From Bryoerythrophyllum caledonicum (taxonomy: Eukaryota; Streptophyta; Bryopsida; Pottiales; Pottiaceae), in assembly GCA_963971425.1 (NCBI GenBank), contig OZ020516.1, positions 17,286,593 to 17,350,592 of the forward strand: DNA of 64,000 nt. The letters run 5' to 3'. This document shows, piece by piece, positions 11,719 to 26,330 of the stretch; position 1 is the stretch's first letter; each line of letters begins with the position of its first letter. The translations under genes were made by a program, and so were the position numbers. The notes beneath the pieces are model-generated. The model was not told the origin of the DNA and searched no databases. It was given only the letters and a program-made list of their open reading frames with translations.

Positions 11719-14700
11719 ATTATAACGCCAAGTTTAAAGCTACTTTGATTACTTTTTCTTACAATACGATGGTGTGGCACAAGAATGTGTAACAACCAGT
11801 GATACTCCAAGCAATTCAACTCTAGAAGTTTTTGGACGAGAATGGGTCTTTTTTCTTGACCTTTTATAGGGAAGGCTCCGCACAGAGGCTTCATTTTCTT
11901 TACGATTTCATAGATTCGATACAACAACATCTACACATTTAAGAGTACATTTCACTAGTCATTATTTTCACATGAATCGTTTTAAATCATAATTGCCTAA
12001 ATCGATCGTAGATCCGGAAGATAGATTAGGTGGAGGAAAGAAAAACACACGACTGCTCCGACTAGTGCAAATGAGGCCAGAGGTACAATCAGTGGTGGCT
12101 CCTCCAAAATTGGTGTCATTGATCACATTTTGGTCCTTTCATTGTTAAAGGGTTAGTGTCATTGTAACTTCGGATAAATGTAAAGGAAGTAAATGTATTT
12201 ATTTTATAGGCTTAATCCTTACACGTCAGTTGGGTATTGTATATTGAGGAACATATTTTACTCTATGGAATACAAAAACTGTAACCCTAAGTTTTCGAAG
12301 AAGAAAAATGGTAATGAAAGGTAATACACTTCATACACAAAATGAATAAGACAATGGTAATAACTTGAGGTTCTTCAAATCTCCTTTAAAGTAATCACCT
12401 TTAAACCAAATTTCTAAATTTCAAATAGAAGCTATCTTATTTGTTTCCAAAAACAAACAAGAAGGCATCACATTACAAGCAGAAGCCCTCCAAACCGTGG
12501 TAAATGTGGTCGAGGATCGATCTTCATGTCCAATTTGAAATGAATATATCCTCAAAAACCTTCAATCAAATAAAAACATTCATGTTCCACATTTGTCGCA
12601 CCTAGTATTGCATTAATAAAGGGTGAGGCAAAACTGTCTTTTTTAGTTATACAACTAAGTCCTCTAAAACCCTAACAAATTCACAAATTGCCATCCTTTT
12701 AAGAAGGTGACACCCACTGACTATACAGAACATCATAGATAAATCCACATCCCAATAACTTATTTATTCACCCTATTAATCACCACAAGATATTATTTTA
12801 GATTCGCTCTAAAATAATCTTGGAATTGCAATCTCATAGGTTCTAAAGTAGTTGGTTTCAATATTATTCTACGTTGACACCCTGAACCTAGGTATCCCTT
12901 TTAAATTCTTACAGGGTCTAGGAAAGGCACTTTTGTGATCTAAGATAATTCACGTTGTTCTCTGAGATTCAAATTGGGTTCAATTCCAGATATGCTTCAA
13001 TAAAAGTCCTCTCCATAGAATGTCCTTGATTTGAAGTGGAAGATGGAAGTTACAGGGGCCATGGAGTGGGAAGCCAAGTATGTGACATATGGTCAATGAA
13101 AACCTTGGAATTGGTTAAATAACAAGCTTCTTGTTGCGATTCAATTCAGTGTTGATGTTTAGGACTGAAATACATTTCCAAGCAATAATAGCATCATCTG
13201 ATCATTCAACAAATGAACAGGTCGAAAATACTCATTAAGAGTGGTACTTTTGATAACATGCTATTCTTGACTGGTCTGGTCAAGTATCTCCACTCTCTGA
13301 TTCACTTGAATCATCTAAGGTAATATCACTTTCTTCTACTTCAGCTTCCCCTTTATAAGATAAGAAAGACATACAAAGAATCCAGATTTTGGAAAAACAT
13401 GCTCTAGGCACTCGAGGGTTAAGTAACATACTCCCAGACGTTCATAAACTTTTACAGCAAGGATTGAAAGATAAATGACCCTTTTGGGGAGGGAAAATGG
13501 CTCATCTTCTCCCAATGCGCTGAGTGGATAAGCAAACTACGACCTCTCTATGTGTCAAATTTCTAAATAACTAAATGTATGACCATTGTGTTAAGCGTGC
13601 TACAGTTGTTGGTTGCATTTACACAATTTTTTTCAAATGCGGTCACTAATAAAATTCATGCCTCATATTGTTTGGAGAAAGATAAATCCTCGACTCGAGG
13701 ACAATGGAACAGTTCATTTATGCTAACTAAAGTTATCCCCGAATCGAAGATAACATGACAAGTGATTCACACTACTAGACTTTGTTTCACTCCTGAATCT
13801 CCAAGGATTCTAACTGTTGTGATTGCTTGTATCTTTTGTATTAGATGGGCTCAAAACGTACAAAGTAAAGAACATCATTTGCTCTTTTTATTCAATACCC
13901 TTTCGACGCTAATAGCACTAAACGGATGGAAAAATAATCCCAGATGCTAGAGGACATTGTATATCGGAGTAAAATAATTGATGTTTTTTTTCCAATCGTT
14001 TGCATCTCGAATCCGTCGTGTGCTGTTTAGATTACAATATCCAAATGCACCAAGAGCTTCTGACTACTCTTAGTAAGGATAGTAGTACCACTGTAGGAAT
14101 AAAACCCCCCCACCTAGCATTATTGTAGTCATGTCAATTATATCGGTTCTAGTATTTAACCTGAGGAAACTTGCATAGACAATAGAGTAGATCCTGTCAA
14201 GCTTCTCGTCATGGACGTATCATGTATGCATCTATGATGTACAATGGACGTTCAAAAAGCACCACTCATTGCAATCTCCTCCTCAAAAAACATTGAAGCG
14301 TCTCGGAAATTCATGAGCAACCAGTTCTGGGTTGCAAAGGCCCAATTCAAACATAGCAACCCTGTGCATGGCAAGAAAACAAAACGGACCAACAAATTAT
14401 CACCCCAATCCTCAAAAGTTCTCATATTATAAATGACAAAACATTCAGAAAGAGACGCTTCGACATACAAGTAACTATCAAAGACCAATAAAACAAATGC
14501 CAGACTGTGCTAAAATCACAAAAAGTACTCATTGTTTCCCGCCGTGAAACCACCACTCTCCCCTTCCACCCAAAACACGCCTCCATGCTCCAAAGGCACC
14601 CTCCTCAATTACGCACCAATTTGTGCTCCAACCAAACAAAATAAAACCCTCCAAGTAACAATACATCAAAGACTACCAAGCCAGACGTCATATTTAGCAA

Positions 14701-17700
14701 CGAGGCACTCACGTTATACTGGTTTGAATATATATGCTATTGGGATCCATGACAGAAAGCATGTAGAGTGCCAACTATTGCCCAAATCAGTTTAGGACGC
14801 CGAGACATTGACAAGAAATATTGACAAAACTTGTTAATGGGCTGGAATTTGGTGTTTCACAATCGCGCGTCTCGCCAGCCCAGATGCACCGTCTCCGTAC
14901 AACACTTCAATCACTAGCGCGCCACTCACACACCTATATGAAGTTCTCTACTCCAAGTCTATGCATAGTCCCTTGGAAACCAAACTCCTTCAAACCAACG
15001 ATCATCACATTCAGACGACATTGAGTAACTCACCAAGCCTGCGGACGAGCTCAACTACCTATTCAAAGCTGATTCTTTAACTTGTCGATCTTACTAAATG
15101 GGAGGGGCATGAATATGGTGCAACTAAATTGGTTTCTAGCTAAGGCGATTTTGGATTCCAAAGGTGGATGCCTCTTTTTTTTGCATGCGCTTGGTTTCAC
15201 GCATACCTTATTGTTTTATTTCGTTCTAGTCTCTATTGAAGTGTGTCTGTTTATGAGCTTTACTCCTTGATTTATGCTCTTCTCTGCTTGTGCCATTTGA
15301 TTATACTTCGCAGATTTACAAATGTGAGGAGATCTTGTTTGCGATGAAGATCTTGTCCCGGAGATAAACTTTCCACCCTACGCGGAAGCTTGTAGATTGA
15401 CGTCGTCGTCTTGGTAAACTAGCAGAGGATGTAAGCAAAGGTGCAGGTGCGGCGCCCAGATGCGCATTCTTTGCTCAAATTGCAAAAAACAGGGTTCTCC
15501 TAGTCACCTTCCTATCGATTGTTGTTGTATTAATCGTCATCATCATCAGTGACGACAAAGACTTCCAAGGCTCGTCAATGAAAAAGCTTGCATTTCCACA
15601 ACTTGTTTTCGGCGTTGTAGCTCCATTGACTTCTTACATATTGTTGAGCACGTGACCAGGCAATCGTTAGGGCCAGTATAACTACGGCATCCGTTGGGAC
15701 ATGGAGATGTGGAGCCTGGCGAGTGTAGTGTAGTGTAGTGCAGTAGTTGGTGGTGCGCGGAGAGGAGGCCGGGAGAAGGAGGGCAGAGTTGGTGCGGCTG
15801 GCAAAGACAATTCAAGTGACCTTTCATGATATTTGATGTTTTGTGTTGAAGAAGAGATTGTAAGAGGGAGTGGGCTGAAGTTTTTCGAGCTTCCACCGGT
15901 TTGAAAAATGGGAGTGAGGTAATCGATGAGGGGAGTAGTTTACTGGCAATAATTTACGTTGGGATTTTCAACTGCATAGAAGGAACAATTGTTGACGTAC
16001 TTGTGAGGTGTCTTGATCCCTAAGTGGAGTCAAAGCGTCTTTTTGTGTGGAAGAGAGAGTAGAGTGGAAAGACTTGGAGTGGTGGGGAGCAATGATGAAG
16101 GATTGCTTCAGATCTTGTCTCTCTCTACATCCTGGTCGCGTCTCACGTGTTGTCGTTGACATGACAAAGTTGCCGCAAATGCTTACGTGTTACGGGCAAT
16201 CATGCCTCTATGCATGGATTACATTAATTGTCATAGCAGCACATTCATTGTATGTAATTCAGATTGCATTATTTTAGTTTTGGCTAGGCACTTTGGATTA
16301 ATGGAGGTGATAGCAATTGTGATGTTGAATCGTATAAGTGCATCGTGCTTAGAATGGATTGGGTCTGGGTTTGTTGGATACCACAATGTTCATTTGATTT
16401 CTATGTGCTTTGTTTAGGTTTCGGGAAGTTTATGAAATGCTACTACGTCATGCTTTAGGTAAGGAAGCTGCGGCAAGCGGGGACACTCCATGGACATGCC
16501 ATTTACACTATCGTCAAAAGTTGCCTGATCAGCCTCCTTCATCATGAAATATAGACAGATGTTGCAATTTCAAGAGTGTTCCTAAGGTTCACATCTTTCA
16601 TGTGCAACTTGTTTCTATCTAGCATGATACATATATATTTGGGTTCATGGAGAGAATATGATCGTGGCACCTTGTCGATGGATTGAACGCAAAGGCAAAT
16701 AGTGTTGTAGTATGAGTGAGCACAAAAATTACTCAAATGTAAAAAAAATTAAAAAATAGGTGAGGGCACAAACCTAATGACCTCCCCCTCTTCTTATACC
16801 TCGTCTACACTACCTTCCGGTGGAGTACCTCTCACCCTATTTTGTTTCTTAACTTCCGCATTGACCTCGGGAATTTGATGGCCCAAGAACTAAACATTAA
16901 GTTCTTGTTTTGACGATATATTTTTGAGCACTCTGTCACATGTGGTTAAAAGGTTCAATGAACTGAAATCAACACGTAAGAAAACCATGTAAAATATAGT
17001 GGAACTGTGTCTAAAAAACATTTTCAATCTACACACATTCTTGATGATACAAGTTGTTCATTTAAGTTATGAAATAATGATTCTACATACTACCTTAATA
17101 AAGAGTCCTATAATTTTCTATTGAGATCTTTTCAAAAACCCTGAATAAAATACAAACAATGATTAATCGTGCAATAGTAAACTAGAGAATCAATTAGAGA
17201 TGATGGTCCAAGTTATTTCTATGGTGTTGTAGAAGATATGAAGTATAGCGAATACACGTAGGTTCATAGTCTACTACATGTTGTTAAACACGGTGGCGTT
17301 TAGGATCATAATTATGGATAATGCAGAGCCTAGGTCAAAACATCAAATTCAACAAGCCTGGATACGTTTAATTGCATGATAAAATCTAATAATTTTTTAG
17401 AAGTAATCAAATTTCAAACCATCATGTGCATTTTCCTCTCTATTTGGCATATATATAAATAATATAGTAATATTCCACGTATAATAGGCAATGGTTTTAG
17501 CCACTGGACAAAAATCCTAAACTCCTCGTGAGTCGTCTATGGTGTTCGACATTAAATACCGAAATGGATCTTCTTTTTAGTTTCTCTTGCCGACCTCTGG
17601 AATGTAGAAATCACTCTCATATATCAATTAGGTCAAGACTCTTTTAAGAAATTGAGAGGACAGGTAGGTAGACTATATCCTATAATTATTGGTCGACAAG

Positions 17701-18235
17701 TAGTGATGATTGTTTGGAGAAATATATAGGATGACAGAAACCACTGACCATCTTGATTGGCAAATATTCCTTCTATTTGTGTGGTGTTTACATAAGGCGC
17801 ATGTATCTTAATCATGGCTGAATTCCAATACGAGTGAAAACATCATCCTAGATTCTATGGTCTTTGATATATAATAAATAACAATCAAATATAAAAGCAT
17901 GCTTTTAACATATATAGGTGGATTTAACATCTAATGAGAACTTTGTGGATCACATTTGATTCACAATGTGATGTCTATTTCAAAGTGTTCAAGTGCTTGA
18001 AGAAGAAAGTCTTCATATACTCTTGGAATTTCTTTTTTACTATTTCAACACACCTTCTACCTGTCTTGATATATCGTTGTATAACAAGTAATCCTTGATT
18101 AACCTAGATCTAGTAGTTGTAGTCAACCAATTAGAGAAATTATTTGTGTAAACACAAATTGTCAACTTATCAAGGGCTCTACATTTCAGAACCCAACACA
18201 ATTTCAATGTATGATAATTGAGAGTGCACCATTTA
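11719..18235. other. Intergenic desert
   Basis: All open frames are short (under 120 codons), lack recognisable motifs and lie on both strands. A GTAGT microsatellite stretch is visible near 15720-15750. I see no gene, RNA or clear transposon here. Confidence 0.5.
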
Positions 18236-18834
18236 GGGGCGGTTTACACTACGGACCAAGAACTCGTCCCATGACCCTCTTAAATCTGTGATTGGCTCCA
18301 TCAACTCGTCCCGGGATGACTTGGGTTTACACTAGGAGGAAAAAAGAAAAGTGACCAAAGGAGTTGAGGTCCTCAAAAGGCCTAGAAATAGGCCTAATGA
18401 ATAATGTTGGAGGGCCCCCCGGATTTTGCGGTGAGAGAGGCTAAATGGATTCTCTCGTTGCTGAAACAAGGGGACCATGGGCCTGAAATGCAGTTTTATT
18501 TTTTTTTAAGTTTGTTTTCTTGTTTTTTTTTGTTTGTTTTGTTTGGGAAGGGGGCCCAACGTTTATGGCAGCCACCCTTTTTGTCTTTTCGGCTTGTTTT
18601 ATTTTCTTTGTTATTTTAGGAAATATTGCCCTTTTTAGGCATTCATTAAAAAATTCGGCATGCCCACTTTTTAGTACATGGTCATTCCTCCCGGTCCAAG
18701 TTTGGTTTACACTTGGTGAGAGGCCCAAGGGCTTTAAAAATGACATTTTTATGAAGTGTGACCATGGAAGTGTGACCATGGAATTAATCCATTTTCCTTG
18801 GTCACGGCTCTTAGTCTATAGTATAAACCGCCCC
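18236..18834. mobile_element. Tourist/PIF-Harbinger-like MITE (599 bp)
   Basis: Terminal inverted repeats GGGGCGGTTTACACTA (left) and its complement at the right (TAGTATAAACCGCCCC) are bordered by the direct TTA trinucleotides at 18233-18235 and 18835-18837, the target duplication typical of PIF/Harbinger elements. Sub-terminal phrases GGTTTACACT recur inside (about 18324 and 18709). Open frames inside (for example 18520-18915) are low-complexity and run out of the element, so I do not call them genes. Confidence 0.8.
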
Positions 18835-18945
18835 TTAGTGATACGTTGGGATTACAAACGCCTCCCTCGATGCCACCCCAAATCCAAATACTACTCGAAT
18901 AATGTGCGGAACTAATGCTCTTTCAAGTTTCTGTTGCGGTGAACT

Positions 18946-19248
18946 TTGAATTTGAAACTACTTAATTTGGCATACGGAGCCCCCGGTTTGGAGTCTGACA
19001 ATTGTTTCGGGCAAGCAAGTTCCATGTTTGGAATAGGATTGAGGAAAAACAAAAACCTCGAACACTTGGAAGTTGATGGGATCCGTTTCAGCTTCTATAA
19101 GTCTACCACACTAGATTGTTGCACTGCATCGTCTGAAGAATTTAAGCACCTCATTGCATGCTATCATGGCATTGACACCTTTTCGGGATACAATATCTCA
19201 AACAACTCTAATGTTGCCTTCATAAGCAGATCATCCCATCACATATGA
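18946..19248 (+). CDS. Unrecognised short ORF, possible gene relic with a weak LRR-like phrase
   Basis: A 100-codon frame containing FGIGLRKNKNLEHLEVDGIR, which resembles one leucine-rich (RNI-type) repeat with an 'L.KN..LEHL.V' rhythm. There is no start context, no second clear repeat, and the following 600 bp is frameshifted open-ish DNA (for example a segment near 19320-19480). It could be the remains of a larger LRR gene or chance. Confidence 0.2.
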   Translation: MNLKLLNLAYGAPGLESDNCFGQASSMFGIGLRKNKNLEHLEVDGIRFSFYKSTTLDCCTASSEEFKHLIACYHGIDTFSGYNISNNSNVAFISRSSHHI

Positions 19249-22200
19249 GGGCAACTTACGTTCACGTATCCACCAGCACGATGTATGTATTGATTCAGGG
19301 CATCGGATCATGGTCTCTTCTAAGCGACGCTATCTAGATGGGATTTGGGAGAGCTCTGCTCACACGGAAGAGATGGCCATATGGGCTTGCAATGTTGATC
19401 AAGGGGAGTTGCTTCAAGGTTTAAGGGCTCATTGTGGTATCCTTATGTAGTGAACATCCATGTATCATACTTTACACTTGCAATTTGTGGTCATGGCAAC
19501 CATCTCTACACTGTGTGTGGGCTCTCTGTTGCCAAAGACATTGTTGGGACCATTGTTCGCAACAATCCTAAATGCCAAGGTATGTTGAATTTCCCAGAGC
19601 CCTAAACATTCTGCATGTTGGAATATACACCAATGTCAAGCGCTTAAAGCCTGACGTTATTGGTGGCAATGTCTTGAAGGCAATAATTGTTATCTTTGTT
19701 ATTAGGTGTGACGTAATGTTAGGTTTTCTACACGAGTAGAGGTGCAAGTACGCTAAAGAGATATGTAGCTCGATTTGCAACATGAATCCTCGCACTTAAG
19801 AAAGTTAGCTATATGGGTTTTACATGTTAATGAAGGGGAGTTGCTTCAAGGTGGGTTCAAGAAGTAAGTGGATTCTAGGTCAAATTCTAATCTTGAATGG
19901 TGAAGTGGGCCGATTTGGGAGACTCGGATGGTACCAAGTTGGAATGTATATGGCGTCAAGCAAATGCGGAGCCGTTATCACGTGCAGAAACAAAGGTATG
20001 TGTTTGGTCATGTGGTAGGAGTGATGTGAATCAACCTGAAATTTAGGTGTGATCGTGGATGTTCTATTCTAAATCACTACAAATACATCCACCTTCATGT
20101 TAGTATCCCTAGGCTTCACAGTAAGACTAGGTATGTCCGTAACAATTTGTGAGCTTCTTCCTACACATGATGCGAGAGTTCACACACATAAACCGTCACC
20201 GTAGTTTGGTGAATTTCAATTGTTATCTTGATGTGGGTGAGGGTTGGCTCAAGCCTACCATGCAAAACCGTGGAGAAAGGATAGCAGCAAGTTGTAGACA
20301 TCATCCGAGCATCTGGTAGCACCTCTGTGCGGTCCCAAATCTTTCTCACCTTTGTGTATAGTGTAACCAAAAAAATTCGTGTCTTTTTGAGATGTAGTAT
20401 GTAATTATGATATGTTGAACTTGAACTTGACACGATTATAGAGCTAGAACTCAGTTTATTAGCAATGGTTCGCTAGTTTGCAATAGAATATTTGGAACCT
20501 AGGCCTTCTCTTGAATTCAGTAATGAGTATACAATCTTATATCTTAATATCTTATTTATTGAGGCTACAAGTGAATATCTCTCATCTCTTGTTACAACCT
20601 TGGCAGGTGAATAATACATGGATGATGGCATGGTCGCCTAACTATGATGTGGTCGAGTTTGAGTATCAGCTTGAGGTTAGTGATCTCTTTCAGCTGATCA
20701 GCCTCAAATAGAAGAGTCATCATATCCTAGTCTCATCTTCTATTGCCAATGGAAAGATTTAACAAATTTGAATGTCCAATGGGACCTTGAATGTATGTAC
20801 ATGTGAATCATCTGGATTATTTCTTACTTACAACCTTGCTGCTTGAGAATCCTATATCTTGTGCCTTGCCGAAGCAAATCAATTTATATCTTGACAAGCA
20901 TAGGGGGGTGTTCTTCCGCTCCAATGCTTGGCACAGTATCAGCTGAAGAATCTTTTCACATTCTTGGATTATTCGTGGAGTTGCCCACAGTCTCAATAAG
21001 GTCTCTCTTCTTTGGTTTCTTACTATTTATTCTAAACCTCTTAATAGCTACTTTATAAGATTTATGGAAGAGCTTGGTGATTTCCAAGATAAAAGTAGAA
21101 AGATTCTTGAGAACATTGAACAAGAGGTCATGTTTTATCATGAATGAAATCCTAAGCTCTTTTATTCTCTCAGGAGATGTTAGAACTATTTACGGTTGCT
21201 TTCATTCTATTGCAAAATAGAAACAGACATTACTATCTCGTGGTATGTTTGCTTCACTTTATATGTTTGCTTCACTTTATAAGCAACTTCATTGTAAGTG
21301 CTTCTTTGAATAAAGAAGAAGTTGAATTTGTTGAGCGTGGTTTGCTTCACTAAACCCAAGTTATTTCATCGTGAGTGCTACTTTTTGATTGACGAGAAGT
21401 TGATTTTGCAGAGCATAGTCAAAAGTGGTGGTGTTGTGCTCCGCAGCTGAATGCATTGGGAATACTGACTTCGCACATCTCAAATACAATAAACCCGAGT
21501 AAGTCTTAGCCACCCAAGTCTCCGAAGTGTCCAATAAAAAAAACAAGAACCCTAAATCGTGAACCATACTTTACCTTTTGAGAACTAAAAAACTTTTTGT
21601 GTACATCCCACGTAGTTCAAGATTTCTTCTTTTCATTACCTGTCAATTAAACCCTGATATACAAAGAGTTTCCAGTGATTTGAAGAGCTATGATTACAAA
21701 CAATTTGTCTTCATGAGAACCATCCAGGGGCTAAATCCTTGAATGTGTTCGAGAATGTTATAATTTTATTCTTTGACCTTCAGAAAAAATAGATTCATAG
21801 CTTCGTCAATTTTGAATAATTCCTAAATCCAATGGACATCTTCAAACATGATACTTCTAAGAATCTCTAGAATCAAGTTATATGTTTTAGTCATTGGCAT
21901 GCAGAGCACAACAAATGGAGTACGCTTATGGACACCCTAAATTGGCAAACTACATGGTTTCGAGCAAATTTAGATTCTCCATCGCGGTAGTGTGACTTTT
22001 CGTAATGTGAAGCTGTATCTATGAACTGACGTTTGGAGTTGGGCTTGTCCATTGCAATACTCCCTGTACATTCCTTCCCAATCAACGAGGAATAATTTGT
22101 CTCTAGTCTATTTGCTCATGCCAGTAGTGACAAGAGCACTAATTTCAAAGGTATGTCTTTCTACTTCTTCGGAATCCCCCCCTCTCGATAGGTTAGGACC

Positions 22201-25200
22201 GTCGGAGAGTTGATTATTAACAAAGAGATTTGAGCTCCTAAATTGAGGCAGTCACCCTAAACCCCAAGGTTATTTGTCTCCCATTCTCATTATTCAAGAT
22301 CGATTGAGATGAGAGATGGGTGATTTTAAGGTTTGTGGCTATACTCGCAAAGACTCTTTCATTCATGGTTGATTCCATGAAAAGTCTTTCTTTCAACCTT
22401 GACTTGAGTTCAAAGAAAACCTAGGCTCTTTCATATTGGATTCTATTGGAATGAATACCAAGCTCAAGTGACTAGTCAGAGTGTAGAAAGGGTAACTCAA
22501 TAAGTGAACGAAAGGTGTGGTAGGTGCTGGGAGACCCCTAAACCAAGGTAGTTTCTAACTTTATTAATGGGGTGGGCATGGATGTTCTATAGACTCCTGA
22601 AAGAATGGGTATCAACAACAGTCTACGAAGCTCACGCTTGCAAAATGGAAGGCAATACATTCCCACGGGGCCTGGAATTTGTCAAGGAATTTGTTTCAAC
22701 TTATTGTGGTGGCCAACGTGGGATAGATGGTGTTGCTCGTTGTTGGTGGAAGATCTCGACTCCTAGGACCGGCGATCCTAAACATGTATGCATGACGAGA
22801 GACAAGATTGAACAAGGCATGTTTCTAATCCTTCGTCTTAGTGAATCTTCCTAGTTCAAGTTGGATATGCAATTTCACGTAGTTAATATGCTTATTAAAC
22901 CATTCTTTGATCATGTGTCTTTGTCATGACTTCTAAGTATTTCATGTTTTGATTACATTCTAGGCTCAAGGTCAAGGGTTGAAGATTGATTGTGCTGTAA
23001 TCTAGAGAGGATGCAAAGGAGAGCAACATTGATAGTGTGTTGAGAATGCTCAGTGAGGAGCTTCTTGTCTCTACCAAACATATACCTCCAAACTTCAAGG
23101 ACTTTTATGAGCTTTTCTGTGGAGAACCATGAGAGAGCATGTGACATTATACTTCTTTCTGAAGAGTACGATTTTTCATTTGAGCCATGGAAATGGAGAG
23201 TTGCTCGTGTAACCTGTCTGCGGGTTTTTTGAGATGTTGTATCGGTAGAGCAGATTTGGAGGTTCCATAGACGCCCCTCATGTATACCTTAAACCAATCG
23301 GTTGAGTTTCCAGGTGACCCTAACCCCGGGGAAGATGGATGCAAAGAGAGGGTTTGAATGCTGCCAAATGTTGGCTTTTTCTCGATGGCAAAGGAGGCAA
23401 AATTCTGATGTTCCATTCTTTTGTTTGCATGCAGTTTGGGGAACCCTAAACCAATTAACTCCTAAACCATGAGATTACAATCAAGATCCAAAGTGTGTAG
23501 CTCATTTGCGGCATGCCAACATGCTCGATCCCACCATGAAGACATTCTCAAAGAATTGCACGATGTGAGTCAAATCCACCTCATACAAACCCAATTTTAC
23601 AAAACTCGTGAATGTCTGACTCAAGAAGTAGGTAGGACAATGCATTAACAATCAATTGAGAGGGGTAGGGAGTGCGTATGAAATACTTTGTGCTTTTGTT
23701 TTATAATAGTGTCAGCATGACAACATCTTGATAATACAGGTAGATCATTGTCAAAGAGAGAGAAAGAACATCTTGGGAAGAGTACCTTGAGTATGTTTTT
23801 GGAGGTTCAATGACATTGTTCCAACGTTTTCAGCTATTCAATTGCCATTGATCAGTACCTCATTGCGGAGCTGTTTTCCTTTTGAACTTGGATGGTGCGT
23901 GGAGGTGGCAGAAGAGAGTGATTTGCCATCAATGTGGAAGGATTGAAAAGCAACCAAGCTAACCCATGTAGACCCTAAATCCTAAACCCTGAAGACTTGT
24001 GGATTGGTCTCGCTATGCAAGGTAAGTTTCAGTTTTGAAAGATGAGTTTTGATTTATTGAATTCTTGTTCAAAAACTTGTTCATCGTTTGGAAGATCTTA
24101 TTTCTTCATTTTTGTTGAGGTGCTTGCTCTAAGGTATGGACTAAGAAGTGTGATTGCGGAGAAGCACTGAGAAGAAAGATTCAGCTGATGTGGAAAAGGA
24201 ATTATCTCAAATCCCGATTCTGCCTGCTCACTTCAAGGGAAGTGGAGGCTATTGGTGGATTTGTCATCGGTGACCTAGATCCCTTCTTTGATGTAGTGGT
24301 ACGCAAATAGATTCTCTCTTCTCCACCGTGTTTTTTTTTCTCTTAGAGGACAAATGAATTAATTGCACCTAGTATTGAAAGTAGCATCTAGTACCTATGA
24401 ACTTCATTTACATTGGAACATGTAGATATAGGATTATTTACAATCAACATTAATCTTCTTGGTATTATATGTTTCAAAAAAGATGCGGATGTAAAGCAAG
24501 ACTGTAGTTATTAACACCTAAACATGAGTTGATTCCAAAACTTTGTAGAGTGCGTTGCTTGATGTTTGGAAACCTTAGGAAAATTGCTAAACTTCCCTTT
24601 GATTAATTTCCTTCTAGACTCTTGAGGAAAAATTTATTGTTGTTGTTGTAATTACTAAACCATCTCCTTCACATCCACGTAGGCATTATATAATGTTGAG
24701 TAGATGTTCTTTATTACTGCATTGGCCTTAGCCATCATGTTTGTCAACGAACTATGTCTTTTGTGGGGGATGTTGTCAGGATGCTACTTATTTGAGTCAA
24801 GGTAGTCATGATGGAACCAAGGAGCCGCTGATGTTTTGTTGTTATGAGGACAAGTTACCCTAAACCTTTGTAAAATATTTATAAGATCCTCAATTCTTGG
24901 AGAATGCCACGTTCCAACCCACGGAGATTATGGGTCATTCCGAACATAATATGAATGGAACCGTCATCCTTTTGGATTGTTTCTTCAACTCAGGCCGCTT
25001 GGTTGTAGAAGACCTTTCAAGATGACCAATCCAATGTTGTGGACAGTGAACCATGTTAGTAAGCACAAACAACAATGTGAAAGTAGAAAAACTTATATAT
25101 TGGGAGGAAGCATTGTTCTCATTGTTGTTTTCATTGTGTAAAGCATTTCCATGTTCAATTACAAATTTTATTGGAGGAATGAGGAAGTGGATGAGGTACG

Positions 25201-25547
25201 ACTGATTTTTTTATTCTTTTATTTTTAGACTCTAGTATCCCAAAACCTAGGATATTCAATATTTAGCATTGATGTTTTTTAATAATGATGATTGTCTATC
25301 TTCTTAGTTGTTATCCACTATCTGTCTTCTCAACAATTGTCTATTGTCTATCTACATTATATTATATGTCTTTGGGCAAACTTTTACAATCCATTGTTAC
25401 AGTGCAGATTTCTTTTTCTAGTTTGGTCTTGGAGCTTGGTGTTGGAGCTTGGTGTTGGCACTAGGTGTTGGAGTTTGAAAGACCCTGAGCTTGAGTTGCA
25501 GATAATATATTCTACATGGTATTGTAGTCGTAAGCACAACTTTGAAT
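19249..25547. other. Intergenic region with scattered CCCTAAAC motifs
   Basis: No gene recognised. The 22567-22854 frame (95 codons) has no family signature. CCCTAAA occurs on the plus strand near 19601, 21550, 21938, 22255, 22538, 23443, 23974 and 24860, well above chance. Confidence 0.5.
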
Positions 25548-26330
25548 GGAGGTGAAGTTGGAGTTTTCTTTAGTACCTTGGAGTTAGTTGAAGTTATACT
25601 GGTGAATTCAAGATAACATTTAACAATCTTAACATTTCATCCACTAGTCGAGGCTAAGTTCTTCAAGAACTTTGATAAGTTGTTATCGTACGGAGTGGAA
25701 AACCAATATCCTACAGTTATCTCCATCAATGTCTTGTTGGAATTATCCTTAATTAGAGGCTAATTATCCTAGAGCAAAGAGTAAATCTTGATGGGAAGAT
25801 AACTTCTCCAACTTAGAGTTATCCTCTAGCTGTAGGATGACACCCTAAACCCAAAGCTATTTGTGAGTTAACAATAATTTTAAATCTCAAAGTTATCGTC
25901 AAATGGACAAAATTTTTAAGTACATCAAGTTGATCTTGAATGGGAGAGAAGTTGGAGTTTTTCCCTAAACCTTGGAGTTGGTCGAAATAACCCTAGGACT
26001 CTAGAATAACATTTAACAATCTTAATATTATATCTTTGAGTCCAGATAAATGTCTTTAAGACATTTGGGGTTGTTAACATCTAGAGTATGAAATCAATAA
26101 CCAACAATCATCCCTTTAAAGGTGTCAATGACTTCCCGAACAAGGGTCTTCTTGAAGTTATCCTTGAATTGAAAGTCACTACCTAAAAATGAAGAGTCAT
26201 TTTTGATGGGAACCCTAAACCTTTTATTGAATGTGGTGTTATCATCGTGTCGAGGATAACATCATGTACCCAAAGTTAATCTTGCCTTAAGGATAATTTT
26301 AAATACTGGAGTTATTTTGTAGTCAATGAA
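25548..26330 (+). repeat. ~390-bp tandem duplication
   Basis: Copy 1 (from ~25548) and copy 2 (from ~25938) share GAAGTTGGAG, ACCTTGGAGTT, ATAACATTTAACAATCTTAA, TTGATGGGAA and GGATAACATC-type segments in the same order. In copy 2 some unmatched positions read CCCTAAACC where copy 1 has unrelated bases, and the reverse occurs near 25845. Confidence 0.65.

Noticed and set aside
14244..15024. Series of 60-90 codon ORFs that might form a multi-exon gene
   Set aside because: No shared family signal, no consistent splice phases, and overlapping frames on the opposite strand of equal length.
18520..18915. 131-codon ORF with hydrophobic stretch
   Set aside because: It lies mostly inside the Tourist-like MITE, crosses its border and is low-complexity.
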